Source: Primulina eburnea (lineage: Eukaryota; Streptophyta; Magnoliopsida; Lamiales; Gesneriaceae). Taken from it: a stretch of 64,000 nucleotides of DNA. A program made the translations under genes and the position numbers. Positions 45,035-57,500 of the stretch are shown here, one piece after another. The notes below the pieces were generated by a model. The model searched no databases. It worked only from the letters and a program-made list of their open reading frames with translations, and had not been told where the DNA came from. The first letter of the stretch is position 1. Each line of letters starts with the position of its first letter. The stretch is from NCBI RefSeq assembly GCF_022965805.1, contig NC_133101.1:14045054-14109053 (forward strand), in the 5' to 3' direction.

Positions 45035-46622
45035 TGTAATAGCCGAGCCCGGTGTACGGTACGATTTAAGTTTCGTTTGTTATTTTGGGATATTTGATTA
45101 GATGTTCAGAGTTGTATTTTTGGGCTATAGTATTGTTAGTTTTATTGTCTTGAGGTGTTAGTTGATGTTGGTTGTTCGTTTCAGAGTGTCGGTTCGATTT
45201 TAGTTGCATGGGAATAGTGCTTGGCCGTGACTTGAGTGCACCCGCGCTCTTAACTGGAGTGCCCCCGCGGTGTACTGTGCTGTTTTGGAGTTGGAATGCC
45301 GTAGCATCACCGCACCCGCGGTGATGTAGGGACCGCACCCGCGGTAGAGACCGCACCCGCGCTGCTTGCGTCGCCGCACCCGCGCTGTTCGTGTTCCAGA
45401 ATTTTTGTGGCTGCCGAAACCATTGCGCACCCACGGTGCTTAGAGGAGTGCACCCGCGGTGAAGGTATGGGCGAGTTTTTAAGCTACTTTTTGGAGTGGT
45501 TGGCCATACTTTCCCTTTCTTTTCTCCTCCATTCTCGACATTTCTCTCCATTTCAAGGGTTTTTAGTCATTTCTTTCCTTTGCTATCTTCGATTCAGGCG
45601 TTTGTTTGGAATTTCGACTTGAGTTCGACGTTCTCCTTGGTGCTAGGAAGCTTGGGTAAGCTTTTGGTGCGATTCTGTTAAGGTTGTAAATTAAGAGTTG
45701 TTTAGGTTGGTTGTTTATGTGGATTTATGGATTATTTAGCTTGTAATCTTGGATATTTAGTTGATATTGGTGTTATTTGTGGATTATTTGTTGTAGGTGG
45801 TGATCAAGAGCTAAGTTGAGGTGTTTGTTGTGGTTTGTAAGTGGAAATTCATTCCTTTTTGCTCACATGATTATATATGTATGTGTTTCAAAGAGTTTAT
45901 TGTGATATTCCCTTCCATTTGATCCATAGTATGTATTGCTATATATATTAGAGGCATTGTATGTCTCATTATTGTTGAAAGGGAATAAAAGAAATAATAT
46001 AGAGTTCAAAGTGATTGTTAAATCCAGAGAAGAGTTTAAATGTTTTCGGATTGATAAATACATAGTCAGAGATTGCATGCAATATTAGATGATCATCGCC
46101 TATAGGCTTATATCCCTCAGAGTTATCGGTATTTATATCGATTTGGGATACGAGCACCCCAGAGCAGAGATACTATTGATATCAATCCCCAGAGCAAAAG
46201 AGGAATACCATCATATTTTATATGCTATTGCTATGTTATTGATATTCAGAGTTTACAGTTCAGAGTTGATGGTATTTATGATTTCAAAGAGATGTTTTAC
46301 AGAGTTATTGTTCATTGTTATATAAGAGTTCCATTTGCTGAGATTTATTCTCATTTCAGTTATTTTCATGTGATGCAGATCAGAGTGGTGCCTCGGGACG
46401 TTGACTGTAGATCGGGGTCATATGCATACACCGTTGGAAGGAGGATTTTGGCATGATCATAGGAATGATGTTTTGTTTTTGTTATGTCATTTAAATGATC
46501 ATGTATTTATTTTGTAAAGATATTTAAAGAAATGTATTTTGAAACTCCTTCCGTATATTTTTAAAAGAGAAAATTTTATTTCCGCTGCGTATTTTATTTT
46601 AAAAGAGGATCGGGGTGTCACA
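45035..46622 (+). repeat. 5' LTR of D
   Basis: TGTAATAGCC to GTGTCACA. The first 45 bp and the part after about 45780 resemble F, while the central U3 differs. A nested stem-loop (TATCCC/GGGATA around ATCG/CGAT) lies at 46111-46150. No clear TATA box is visible; TTTTTAAG near 45476 is a weak candidate. Small frames repeated in both LTRs (for example 46089-46325) are not genes. Confidence 0.94.
45236..45460 (+). repeat. GC-palindrome array in U3 of D
   Basis: Eight copies of ACCGCACCCGCGGT-type units, several with the GCGCT ending. The 3' LTR array is at 51321-51545 and differs by a single base, a CpG changed to CA in the 5' copy. Confidence 0.85.
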
Positions 46623-46627
46623 TTTAG

Positions 46628-46639
46628 TGGTATCAGAGC
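46628..46639 (+). other. Primer-binding site of D (tRNA-iMet)
   Basis: TGGTATCAGAGC five nucleotides after the LTR; the leader runs to 46760. Confidence 0.9.
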
Positions 46640-46760
46640 GAGGTTTTCTTCGGACCAATGCATATGACTTCGTCTTCTTTCAACTGTCCGGGTTTGTTTT
46701 CTTTGCATCTATCTATTGTTATGTATTGATTGGTGTCTTGTGAGCATTGTAGAGTAGAGG

Positions 46761-49700
46761 ATGCCTCCTAAGCGTAAGGCGTCAGAGGGGGAGGATAGTT
46801 CGTCCTCGAGAGTGGTCGACGAGTTCGGCAAGTTACTGAAGGAGCAGGCTAAGGTTCACAGTGAGCAGATCCAGCAGTTGCTTAGACTGCAAGGAGCAGG
46901 CCAGGGCAGAGGCCAAGGTAGAGGGCAGGTTGCTCCAGCTGCAGTTGGTTCTGATGCTATCTTTTCTGCGTTTAAGAGGATGGATCCACCCGAGTTTCCA
47001 GGCAGCTCCGATCCTTTAGCTGCAGTAGAGTGGGTCAAGGCTTTGGAGGCGATTTTTGATCATCTCCACTATGAGGACAGAGATCGTATCAGTTGTGCTG
47101 TTTTTATGCTGGTTAAAGCTGCACGTTTGTGGTGGAATGCGACCAAGGTTGGCATTGATGTCTCGGCATTGAAGTGGTCTGAGTTTACTGAGCTTTTCTA
47201 CGACAAGTACTTTCCTGATGCTTTGCGAGCGAGGAAGGTTACAGAGTTTCTGGAGCTTCGTCAGGGGAGCATGAATGTAGATGAGTATATTCTCAGGTTC
47301 GAGGAGGGTTGCCTATTTGCTCCGTACATTGCTACCAGTGATAAAGATAAAGGCGCTCACTTCATTCGAGGCCTTAGAGCGGAGATCAGGCGTGATATCA
47401 ATATGTCCAAGGCTGTTACTTTCAAGGAGATTGTGTCCAAGGCGTTGCTAGCAGAGCAGGACGAGAAGGATATCGCCAGGGAGAGACAGGCGAGGCACCA
47501 GGCTAGTGTTCAGAGAGGCCAGAGTTCAGGTCAGCGTGGCAGAGATCGATTCAAAGGGAAGGGCAAGGTGGATCAGAGTCCTAGGCCACCTTCAGCGCCA
47601 GTTGCTCCGTCTGATTCTGAGAGATCCTTGTGTCCCAAGTGTGGCAGACCTCATCGTGGAGAGTGTAGATTTGGCACTCATTCTTGCTATCGTTGTGGCA
47701 TGCCAGGCCACATTTCCAGAGATTGTCCTAAGGGAGCTAGCCAGGAGAAGGTGCAGGGTCGTATCTTTTCGATGACTAAGGAAGGTATTAATCGTAATTC
47801 TTCTGTAATCTCTAGTTCCATTTTAATTTCAGGCAGAGTAGCTACTACTTTGATTGATACTGGTGCTACTCATTCTTTTATGTCTGAATTGTTTTTGAGA
47901 TCTTTGGGTATAGTTCCTTCTGTTATTCCCCTTCAGCTTAGTGTTGTTTTGCCTTCGGGAGATGTTTTGTGCCCGACCTCCATAGTGTATACGTGCCCCG
48001 TTCGTTTTGTTGATCGAGAGGTCTTTGCTGATTTGATTGTGATCCCGATGGTTGCCTTTGATGTTATTCTTGGCATGGATTGGCTGTCGACCTATCGTGC
48101 TGTTATTGATTGCGTTGCTAAGACGGTGACTTTTGCAGATGATGGCCAGGGAGGAGTTCTCGCCAGCTCAGGTACTTCGCTGGTCCTTCCTTTTATTTCG
48201 TGTCTTGATGCTGAGAGGCTATTGTGTAGAGGTTGTGATGTTTTTCTGGCATCTGTTGTGGATGTTGATAGACTGATTAAGTTGAATATTGATGATATTG
48301 ATGTGGTGAGGGAGTTTGCTGATGTGTTTGAGGATGATGTTCCGGGTTTGCCGCCGGATAGAGATGTAGAGTTTGTTATTGATCTTGCTCCAGGTACGGT
48401 TCCTATTTCTAAGGCTCCGTATAGGATGGCTCCTACTGAGATGAAAGAGTTGAAGACGCAGTTGCAGGATCTTCTAGATAAGGGTTTTATTCGTCCGAGT
48501 TCTTCGCCTTGGGGAGCTCCGGTTCTATTTGTTAAGAAGAAGGATGGTTCTTTGCGTCTGTGTGTCGACTATAGGGAGCTTAACAAAGTGACGATTAAGA
48601 ACAAGTATCCGTTGCCACGGATTGATGATTTGTTTGACCAACTCCAGGGTGCCACTGTTTTCTCGAAGATTGATCTTCGGTCTGGCTACTATCAGTTGAA
48701 GGTTAGGGAGTCTGATATCCCTAAGACGGCATTCCGGACCAGGTATGGTCACTATGAGTTTCTCGTGATGTCTTTTGGTTTGACCAATGCCCCTTCTGTC
48801 TTCATGGACCTGATGAACCGTGTGTTCAAGTCGTATTTGGATAGCTTTGTCATTGTTTTTATCGATGATATCTTGATCTATTCTAAGACCAGAGAGCTTC
48901 ATTCAGAGCATCTCAGAGTTGTGCTCCAGTTGTTGAGAGAGCGGAGGTTGTTTGCCAAGTTGAAGAAGTGTGAGTTTTGGTTGGATCAGATTTCTTTTCT
49001 AGGCCATGTCGTTTCGAGGGATGGCATTGCTGTTGATCCGATGAAGATAGAGGCGATTCAGAAGTGGCCTATTCCTACGACTGTTTCTGAGGTACGCAGT
49101 TTCCTTGGTTTGGCGGGTTATTATCGTCGTTTCATTTCAAACTTTTCCAAGATTTCCCTGCCATTGTCCAATTTGACAAGGAAGACTGTGAAGTTCGAGT
49201 GGTCTATAGATTGCCAGAGCGCATTTCAGGAGTTGAAGGATAGATTGACGTCAGCTCCTATTCTCGCATTGCCCAGTGGTTCAGAGGATTTTGTGGTCTA
49301 TACCGATGCGTCGAAGAAGGGTCTCGGGGCAGTGTTGATGCAGAGAGGTAAGGTCATTGCCTATGCTTCTCGCCAGTTGAAGGATTATGAGAAGAATTAT
49401 CCGACGCATGATTTAGAGTTGGCAGCTGTGGTTTTCGCCCTGAAGATTTGGAGACACTACTTGTATGGCGAAAAGTGTGAGATTTTCACAGACCACAAGA
49501 GTTTGAAGTATCTGTTTTCTCAGAGAGAGCTCAATATGCGGCAGAGGAGGTGGTTAGAGCTGGTCAAAGATTACGATGTGACTATCAGTTATCACCCAGG
49601 GAAGGCGAATGTTGTGGCTGATGCTTTGAGTCGTAAGTCGAGTGCTTCATTGAGTTCTTTGATTCAGAGACCGTTGCTGATGGATTTACAGAGAGAGGAG

Positions 49701-50288
49701 ATTGATCTGGTGATTCCAGGCACCATTGCTCGTCTTTCAGCGTTGGTTATTCGATCTTCATTGACGGACAGGATTCATAGAGAGCAGTCGACTGATGTTC
49801 AGTTGACAGAGTTGAGAGATAGAGCAGAGATTAGAGGTAATTCAGAGTTTGCCTTGAATGGTGTTGGTTTGGTGACTTTCAGAGGTCGTATTTGTGTTCC
49901 TGTTGGCGATGATATTCGTAGAGATATTCTGACAGAGGCTCATACCGCGCCGTATTCGATTCATCCAGGCAGTACGAAGATGTATCAGGATCTTCGTCGA
50001 CTCTACTGGTGGCCAGGTATGAAGAAGGATGTTGCCGTGTTCATTTCTCAGTGCCTTACTTGTCAGCAGGTGAAGATTGAGCACCAGAGACCTGCTGGGA
50101 CATTGTTGTCATTGCCGATTCCTCAGTGGAAGTGGGAGCATATTACGATGGATTTCGTGACTGGTCTTCCCAGAGTGCAGAGAGGGTCAGACTTCATGGT
50201 GTCCCTGTGTCGATCGTGTCTGATCGTGACCCTAGATTTACTTCAGAGTTTTGGAAGAGTTTGCACAGAGCTATGGGTTCGCGGTTAG
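46761..50288 (+). CDS. Gag-pol polyprotein of D: Gag, protease, RT, RNase H, start of integrase
   Basis: Open for 1175 codons from ATG 46761. Order: Gag capsid (about residues 70-200), zinc knuckle CX2CX4HX4C from Cys309, aspartic protease with DTG at Asp366, RT with FIDD at Asp702-Asp703, RNase H with first Asp at 849, and the integrase zinc domain (HHCC, about 1060-1105) through the first core Asp. At about 50181 a 112-bp deletion relative to F shifts the frame, so the last 35 or so residues are unrelated to integrase. Gag, protease, RT and RNase H look intact. Such an element could supply these but not a complete integrase. The ATG is preferred because the protein starts MPPKRK, as in B. 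Confidence 0.93.
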   Translation: MPPKRKASEGEDSSSSRVVDEFGKLLKEQAKVHSEQIQQLLRLQGAGQGRGQGRGQVAPAAVGSDAIFSAFKRMDPPEFPGSSDPLAAVEWVKALEAIFDHLHYEDRDRISCAVFMLVKAARLWWNATKVGIDVSALKWSEFTELFYDKYFPDALRARKVTEFLELRQGSMNVDEYILRFEEGCLFAPYIATSDKDKGAHFIRGLRAEIRRDINMSKAVTFKEIVSKALLAEQDEKDIARERQARHQASVQRGQSSGQRGRDRFKGKGKVDQSPRPPSAPVAPSDSERSLCPKCGRPHRGECRFGTHSCYRCGMPGHISRDCPKGASQEKVQGRIFSMTKEGINRNSSVISSSILISGRVATTLIDTGATHSFMSELFLRSLGIVPSVIPLQLSVVLPSGDVLCPTSIVYTCPVRFVDREVFADLIVIPMVAFDVILGMDWLSTYRAVIDCVAKTVTFADDGQGGVLASSGTSLVLPFISCLDAERLLCRGCDVFLASVVDVDRLIKLNIDDIDVVREFADVFEDDVPGLPPDRDVEFVIDLAPGTVPISKAPYRMAPTEMKELKTQLQDLLDKGFIRPSSSPWGAPVLFVKKKDGSLRLCVDYRELNKVTIKNKYPLPRIDDLFDQLQGATVFSKIDLRSGYYQLKVRESDIPKTAFRTRYGHYEFLVMSFGLTNAPSVFMDLMNRVFKSYLDSFVIVFIDDILIYSKTRELHSEHLRVVLQLLRERRLFAKLKKCEFWLDQISFLGHVVSRDGIAVDPMKIEAIQKWPIPTTVSEVRSFLGLAGYYRRFISNFSKISLPLSNLTRKTVKFEWSIDCQSAFQELKDRLTSAPILALPSGSEDFVVYTDASKKGLGAVLMQRGKVIAYASRQLKDYEKNYPTHDLELAAVVFALKIWRHYLYGEKCEIFTDHKSLKYLFSQRELNMRQRRWLELVKDYDVTISYHPGKANVVADALSRKSSASLSSLIQRPLLMDLQREEIDLVIPGTIARLSALVIRSSLTDRIHREQSTDVQLTELRDRAEIRGNSEFALNGVGLVTFRGRICVPVGDDIRRDILTEAHTAPYSIHPGSTKMYQDLRRLYWWPGMKKDVAVFISQCLTCQQVKIEHQRPAGTLLSLPIPQWKWEHITMDFVTGLPRVQRGSDFMVSLCRSCLIVTLDLLQSFGRVCTELWVRG

Positions 50289-51079
50289 CGTTCAGTACAG
50301 CCTATCATCCTCAGAGCGATGGTCAGTCAGAGAGAGTCATTCAGATTCTTGAGGATATGCTCAGAGCTTGTACTATAGACTTTGCAGGTAGCTGGGATTC
50401 TTTGTTGCCTTTGGTTGAGTTCACTTATAATAATAGCTACCAGGCGACGATTGGCATGGCACCGTATGAGGCACTTTATGGCAGGAAGTGCAGATCTCCC
50501 TTGTATTGGGACGAGGTTGGTGAGAGGAAGATGTTGGGACCAGAGTTGGTCCAGCAGACTGCCGATGTTGTTGCTGTTATCAGAGAAAGGATGAAGACTG
50601 CCCAGTCCAGACAGAAGAGCTATGCAGATGTTCGTCGTAGGCCTTTGCAGTTCGAGGTTGGCGATCACGTGTTTCTGAAGATAGCACCTCTCAAGGGTGT
50701 GATGCGATTTGGCAAGAAGGGCAAGTTGAGTCCTAGATTTATTGGTCCATTTGAGATATTGGACAGAGTTGGCGATCGAGCCTACAGATTAGCCCTACCT
50801 CCAGATCTTGACAGAGTCCATAATGTTTTTCACGTATCGATGCTCAGGAAGTATGTTGCAGATCCTTCCCATGTTCTTCGCCATGAGCCATTGGACTTGA
50901 CGCCGAATTTGACGTATCAAGAGATTCCGATTCAGATTCTGGATCGCACAGTTAGAGTGTTGAGGAACAAAGAGATCGGCATTGTCAAAGTTCTTTGGAG
51001 GAACCATTTGTTAGAGGAGGCTACGTGGGAACCAGAGGAGGAGATAAGAGAGAAGTATCCTGAGTTGTTCGTGCCGTGA
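50182..51079 (+). pseudogene. Detached integrase C-terminal part and chromodomain-like tail of D
   Basis: Similarity resumes in another frame immediately after the 112-bp deletion and includes the second core Asp (SDRDPRF), the core Glu (QSERV), the integrase C-terminal domain and the tail ending YPELF before TGA at 51077-51079. Open reading continues upstream of 50182 only as an overlapping shadow of the first frame. Lost relative to F are about 37 residues between the first and second catalytic Asp. Confidence 0.9.
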
Positions 51080-51106
51080 CGTCAATTTCGCGGACGAAAT
51101 TCCCTT

Positions 51107-51119
51107 AAGGGGGGGAGAT
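51107..51119 (+). other. Polypurine tract of D
   Basis: AAGGGGGGGAGAT directly before the 3' LTR, after TTTCGCGGACGAAAT. Confidence 0.87.
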
Positions 51120-52707
51120 TGTAATAGCCGAGCCCGGTGTACGGTACGATTTAAGTTTCGTTTGTTATTTTGGGATATTTGATTAGATGTTCAGAGTTGT
51201 ATTTTTGGGCTATAGTATTGTTAGTTTTATTGTCTTGAGGTGTTAGTTGATGTTGGTTGTTCGTTTCAGAGTGTCGGTTCGATTTTAGTTGCATGGGAAT
51301 AGTGCTTGGCCGTGACTTGAGTGCACCCGCGCTCTTAACTGGAGTGCCCCCGCGGTGTACTGTGCTGTTTTGGAGTTGGAATGCCGTAGCATCACCGCAC
51401 CCGCGGTGATGTAGGGACCGCACCCGCGGTAGAGACCGCACCCGCGCTGCTTGCGTCGCCGCACCCGCGCTGTTCGTGTTCCAGAATTTTTGTGGCTGCC
51501 GAAACCATTGCGCACCCGCGGTGCTTAGAGGAGTGCACCCGCGGTGAAGGTATGGGCGAGTTTTTAAGCTACTTTTTGGAGTGGTTGGCCATACTTTCCC
51601 TTTCTTTTCTCCTCCATTCTCGACATTTCTCTCCATTTCAAGGGTTTTTAGTCATTTCTTTCCTTTGCTATCTTCGATTCAGGCGTTTGTTTGGAATTTC
51701 GACTTGAGTTCGACGTTCTCCTTGGTGCTAGGAAGCTTGGGTAAGCTTTTGGTGCGATTCTGTTAAGGTTGTAAATTAAGAGTTGTTTAGGTTGGTTGTT
51801 TATGTGGATTTATGGATTATTTAGCTTGTAATCTTGGATATTTAGTTGATATTGGTGTTATTTGTGGATTATTTGTTGTAGGTGGTGATCAAGAGCTAAG
51901 TTGAGGTGTTTGTTGTGGTTTGTAAGTGGAAATTCATTCCTTTTTGCTCACATGATTATATATGTATGTGTTTCAAAGAGTTTATTGTGATATTCCCTTC
52001 CATTTGATCCATAGTATGTATTGCTATATATATTAGAGGCATTGTATGTCTCATTATTGTTGAAAGGGAATAAAAGAAATAATATAGAGTTCAAAGTGAT
52101 TGTTAAATCCAGAGAAGAGTTTAAATGTTTTCGGATTGATAAATACATAGTCAGAGATTGCATGCAATATTAGATGATCATCGCCTATAGGCTTATATCC
52201 CTCAGAGTTATCGGTATTTATATCGATTTGGGATACGAGCACCCCAGAGCAGAGATACTATTGATATCAATCCCCAGAGCAAAAGAGAAATACCATCATA
52301 TTTTATATGCTATTGCTATGTTATTGATATTCAGAGTTTACAGTTCAGAGTTAATGGTATTTATGATTTCAAAGAGATGTTTTACAGAGTTATTGTTCAT
52401 TGTTATATAAGAGTTCCACTTGCTGAGATTTATTCTCATTTCAGTTATTTTCATGTGATGCAGATCAGAGTGGTGCCTCGGGACGTTGACTGTAGATCGG
52501 GGTCATATGCATACACCGTTGGAAGGAGGATTTTGGCATGATCATAGGAATGATGTTTTGTTTTTGTTATGTCATTTAAATGATCATGTATTTATTTTGT
52601 AAAGATATTTAAAGAAATGTATTTTGAAACTCCTTCCGTATATTTTTAAAAGAGAAAATTTTATTTCCGCTGCGTATTTTATTTTAAAAGAGGATCGGGG
52701 TGTCACA
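51120..52707 (+). repeat. 3' LTR of D
   Basis: 1588 bp. The four differences from the 5' LTR are all transitions. Confidence 0.95.
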
Positions 52708-52712
52708 TGACA

Positions 52713-53225
52713 GACTAGAATACTGTTTGAGAATTACAGATGATTGGGTATTCTCTTGAAGATATTTCAGTTCTGATCCTAAATTAATAGCGTTTATGTT
52801 CAGAGGTATTCTGAAGATCGTGCTGGGTATATCTATGATATTTGATATGTTAACAGCATCTGATTGATTAAATGGAATATTTGAAGATTTATTGAATATT
52901 CAAAGAACCGTGATTATTGTATACAGAAATTAGTCAGGTAGAAATCAGATTTGAAACAGATTGTATTCAGAATATGTGATATCTGCAGTTTGTATACCGA
53001 TTTATTTGCACAGTTGAGACAGAAATCAGTGACTGTAAACGACACAGGTAACAGATATATCAGAATTAGCAGAAATGTCAGAAAGTCAGAATTGCTGAGT
53101 TTTACAGATTTTCTTATTCTCTTATTTCCTTATTATGTTATATTTGCTTGCGTATTGTGATTGCTCTAAATCAGTATTTGAGACATCTTATATTGTTTGG
53201 GAGCATACTCTAATTGCAGAGGAGA
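52713..53225 (+). other. Middle non-coding interior of C, between D and E
   Basis: AT-rich sequence homologous in part to 6330-6600 of A2. The longest frame (52951-53160) is not conserved there, so I call no gene. Confidence 0.65.
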
Positions 53226-53302
53226 TGTAGTATCCCGATGCCTAATTTGAGTTAATTATTGGATTAATTATATTTCGGTGGGATCGGAAGGACCGAACAG
53301 AG

Positions 53303-53540
53303 TTCGGATCGTCCGAAGCGGGTTCGGATCGTCCGAAGAGGGTTCGAATCGTCCGAAGACAGGTGGCTGGACACGTGGAAGACATGCAGAGTTCGGATCG
53401 TCCGATCAGGGTTCGGATCGTCCGAAGACAGGTGTCTGGACACGTGGAAGACATGCAAGGTTCGGATCGTCCGATCAGAGTTCGGATCGTCCGAAGTGTG
53501 CCGGATCGGATCTTCCGAAGTGGATCGGATCTTCCGATCG
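53303..53540 (+). repeat. Palindrome array with G-boxes in U3 of E
   Basis: Seven copies of TTCGGATCGTCCGAA or near variants (6-bp arms TTCGGA/TCCGAA around TCG) plus two GATCTTCCGA variants. Two copies of a longer unit each contain the perfect G-box CACGTG (53372-53377 and 53441-53446), a known plant bZIP/bHLH site. The 3' LTR counterpart is 59198-59434. Confidence 0.85.
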
Positions 53541-53545
53541 TTGTC

Positions 53546-53554
53546 TATAAATAG
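53546..53554 (+). promoter_or_regulatory. TATA box of E 5' LTR
   Basis: TATAAATAG, a strong match to the plant consensus, 6 bp after the array; repeated at 59440-59448. Confidence 0.75.
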
Positions 53555-54471
53555 AGGCGCGAGGCTTCATTTGTTACTCGCCAAATCCGAGTGTTCCAGA
53601 GCGTTTTAGTCGTTTCTGATGGGTTTCTAGTCTTTTCCCGAGGATTAGGCACTAGCGGGGAGCTACTAGTCTTGTAGCGGAGCTGTGCTCTAGTTGGGAG
53701 CTAGCGGCATCAGTGGGCTGACTACGGACGCAGGCTTGATTCTAGGGCTGATTGCTAGGATCTACTGATTTGAGGTACGAAAGTACTATCCGAGATAGCA
53801 GGATTGAGTATGCTTCACCATGTGTTGCATGTTTATATGTTGCATTATTATCTGTCATATGATGCATGGTTTATTATGCGGCATTTGCATAATCATGTTG
53901 AGCCTGATTATCTTTGAGATAGCCTGTTGAGAGGGTGCTCAGCCCTCGTTTGTTGTGGATGGTTGGACCCCGTTGGCCGACGGTGGTCAGGTCACCGGTA
54001 TATCCACAGGTTTATTTTGGTATGGGAGCCACCTCCTGGTGCGACGGCGCAGAGTGCTACATACCTTGACGTCATTTACCTTAGCAGTATTTCGATATAC
54101 CCAGATCCTGGTATCCAGTACATTTTGCATACATGCATGTCATAGTCTTGTATACTCATGCTTTCGGTGCTGAGCGTTTTATGCTCACGTCCTCGGTTTA
54201 TCTCTGTTTTGGACACCCTATTCGATGGGGCAGGTCTCAGGTTGGACGGTCCAGGAGGGAGTGGACAGGGAGCTGGCAGAGGTTGACCTGTAGTTGTTGG
54301 TATTTGTTCTTGGTATTTAGTTCGATCTGGTTGTTTAAGTATTTTGTACTTACAGATTCGATTGGGTTGTATTACTGTTTTTCCGTTGTTTACCTGATTC
54401 AGTTTTAAATGTTAATTTTGCATGCTTAAGTTCTGATTAGAAGGTGATTCTGGAACGGGTCACTACATTTA

Positions 54472-54483
54472 TGGTATCAGAGC
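54472..54483 (+). other. Primer-binding site of E (tRNA-iMet)
   Basis: TGGTATCAGAGC four nucleotides after the LTR end. Confidence 0.9.
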
Positions 54484-54553
54484 ATGCATTAAGATTTTGG
54501 GATTAGGAACTGTTCTTTTGGGTTTAATCTCTGGTAACTTTTGTAGCTAAGAG

Positions 54554-57500
54554 ATGTCTGGTTTTGACGACGATGCTAGTAGTCATGGCAGCGTTGGACG
54601 CTGGGGAGACCGCGACGATCGGGAGCGTCGTCGAGAGCATCGAGAACGTCGTCAACACCGTCGTGATGAGCCTCGGAGTTTTAGTATGCATCGGTTCTTG
54701 CATATGGGGCCGAAACCTCTTTCAGGCGGTGAGACCCCGGATGTTGCGGAGAACTGGCTCGAGAGGATGGAGAGCTGCTTCAAGACTTTTCAGTGCTCGG
54801 CGGAGCAGCAGATTGATACCCTTGATTTCTTGCTGGAGGGTGGTGCGCGCAAGTGGTGGAGGTCTACCTCTGCACCGATAGTTCAGCGACAGGGTCGAGT
54901 TCTTTGGGCCGATTTCCGAGCCGCTTTCATGCTGCTTTACTTTCCGCCAGCTCTTCTGCAGACCAAGGCGATTGAGTTGATCAATCTGAAGCAGGGAAGT
55001 TTGTCTATTGATGAGTATCAGCAGAAGTTCTTTGAGTTGCTTCCGTATGTTCCGCATGTCAGTGACAATGCTAGTGCCAAGTATAACCATTTTCTTCAGG
55101 GCCTCAATCAGGAGATTTATGATCGGGTTGTTGTCTGCGATGATCCGACATCGTATGAGGGTTTTGTGAATCGTTGTCGCCAGGCTGAGGGCAGTTTGCT
55201 GAGAGGTCGAGCCATGCAGTCTGCTCGTCCTACTAGTTCCTTGGGTCCCCGCGCCCAAGCATTCAAGAAAGCTGGATCTACTTCTTCTTCCTCTGGATCT
55301 GGAGGAGTTCACCATTTTGGGAAGAAGAGGGGCCCGTGTCAGCACTGCGGGAAGGATCATCCGACGGAGCGTTGTCGCAAGGTTGCGGGTGCTTGTTACA
55401 AGTGCGGTGAGATGGGCCACATGAAGAGAGATTATCCACAGACGGGCGGAGTATCAGGATCTGGTTCTCAGGCTTCAGTTCATCAGAGGCCACAGCAGGG
55501 ACAGTCTACTCAGGGTTCTAACCTCCGACCGCGTACTCAAGGGCAGGTCTTTGCTCTTAACCAGGATCAGGCGGCTGAGGAGAACGAGAGAGTTATCACA
55601 GGTGTGTTTTTATTATGTGGATTACCTGCTTACGTTCTCATTGACACTGGTGCATCTCATTCATTCATATCTGCGAGATTTGCTAAGCGTCATAAGTTAC
55701 CTTTCACTTCTTTGGGCGTTGTGGTATCTGTTTCCACGCCGATGGGTCATTCGGTGCTAGCTAAACGTCTAGTTTTGGGTTGTCCTCTAGAGTTTGAGGG
55801 TAATGTTTTAACTGCTAATTTGATGATTCTTGCGATGGAGGATTTTGATTGCATTCTGGGAATAGATGTGCTGACTGTGTTTAGAGCTACTGTGGACTAT
55901 TATCAGAAGTTTGTGCAGTTTCGTCCAGTTGAGGGCGACAGTTGGTTTTTCTATGGAGAGGGAGCGCGACCCCCGATGCCTGTGGTTTCTGCTCTGAAAG
56001 CCTGTCGTGCTTTAGAATCGGGCGGGGAAGGCTACCTTATCTATGCTATTGATTCGTCCGCAGATAGTGTCGGTATCAGTGCCATTCCAGTGGTTTGCGA
56101 TTTTCCGGATGTTTTTCCCGAGGAGATTCCTGGTTTTCCTCCCGTTCGGGATGTGGATTTCGGCATTGATTTAGTGCCAGGCACGACACCAATCTCTAGA
56201 GCTCCTTATCGTTTAGCTCCATCGGAGATGCAAGAATTGAAACAGCAGTTGCAGGATCTTCTTGACAAGGGGTATATTCGACCCAGTGTGTCCCCGTGGG
56301 GAGCACCAGTTCTTTTTGTCAAAAAGAAGGATGGTTCTATGCGGCTCTGCATAGATTATCGGCAGTTGAATCGTGCTACGATAAAGAATAAGTATCCGTT
56401 GCCACGGATTGATGATTTATTTGATCAACTGCAAGGTACCTCTGTGTATTCCAAAATTGATTTAAGGTCTGGTTATCATCAGCTTCGAGTTCATCAGGGA
56501 GATATATCGAAGACTGCATTCAGGACCCGGTATGGGCATTATGAGTTTCTGGTTATGCCTTTTGGGTTGACGAATGCACCAGCAGTTTTTATGGATCTGA
56601 TGAATCGGGTTTTTCGGGAATTCTTGGATAAGTTTGTTGTGGTTTTTATAGATGATATCTTAATCTATTCGCATGATCAGCAAGAACACGCACAACACTT
56701 AAGGATTATTTTACAGACACTTCGCGAGAATCAGCTTTATGCGAAGTTGAGTAAATGTTAGTTTTGGATTGACAGGGTTGTATTCCTTGGTCATGTCATT
56801 TCTAGCAAGGGAGTTTCAGTTGACCCAAGTAAGGTGGAAGCAGTATTGAACTGGTCGCGTCCGACGACAGTAGCCGAGATCCGCAGTTTTCTGGGATTGG
56901 CTGGGTATTATCGCCGTTTCATTGTCAACTTCTCTCAGATTGCTAAGCCACTCACTCAGCTCACTCGGAAAGATGTTTCATTTGAATGGACATCAGAGTG
57001 CGAAGAGAGTTTCTTGGAACTTCGCAGACGTTTGACATCTGCGCCTGTTTTGGCTTTACCGTCTGGATCTGGTGGTTTCAGTGTTTACACCGATGCCTCT
57101 TTACAGGGACTAGGGTGTGTTCTGATGCAGAATGAGCATGTGATTGCTTATGCGTCGAGACAGTTAAAGCCTCATGAGGAAAACTATCCTGTTCATGATC
57201 TGGAATTAGCAGCGATCGTTTTTGCTTTAAAAATCTGGCGCCATTATCTGTATGGTGAGCGATTTGAGATCTTCACTGATCATAAGAGTTTGAAGTATCT
57301 GTTCACTCAGGCTGAGTTGAACATGCGTCAGCGTCGTTGGATGGATCTACTCAAGGATTAAGATTGTGAGATCAAGTATCATCCAGGATCTGCGAATCTC
57401 ACGGCCGATGCTCTTAGTCGCAAGGTGAGATTATCTGCTCTTCAGACTTGTGCTGTATCTGGGATTATTCAGGATTTCTGTTCGATGGGATTCAATTGTA

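Larger units (their letters stand above)
45035..52707 (+). mobile_element. Element D, young gypsy retrotransposon with integrase deletion
   Basis: LTRs 45035-46622 and 51120-52707, both 1588 bp with four differences found by eye (0.25%). Perfect TSD TGACA (45030-45034 and 52708-52712). PBS, gag-pol and PPT are in order. It is the youngest insertion here by LTR identity. Its gag-pol and downstream LTR resemble F, but its U3 array is of the type of A2, C and G. Confidence 0.95.
53226..54467 (+). repeat. 5' LTR of E
   Basis: TGTAGTATCC to GGTCACTACA. It contains the palindrome array, two G-boxes and a TATA box. Short overlapping frames (53927-54408) recur in the 3' LTR and are not genes. Confidence 0.94.

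Noticed and set aside
46089..46325. 78-codon frame conserved in both D LTRs (also 52174-52410)
   Set aside because: Conservation is explained by the LTRs being near-identical copies; no domain or start signal.
53775..53786. GTAC-GAAA-GTAC hairpin with a GNRA-type loop in the E LTR
   Set aside because: The stem is only 4 bp and has no comparison family here; chance is likely.
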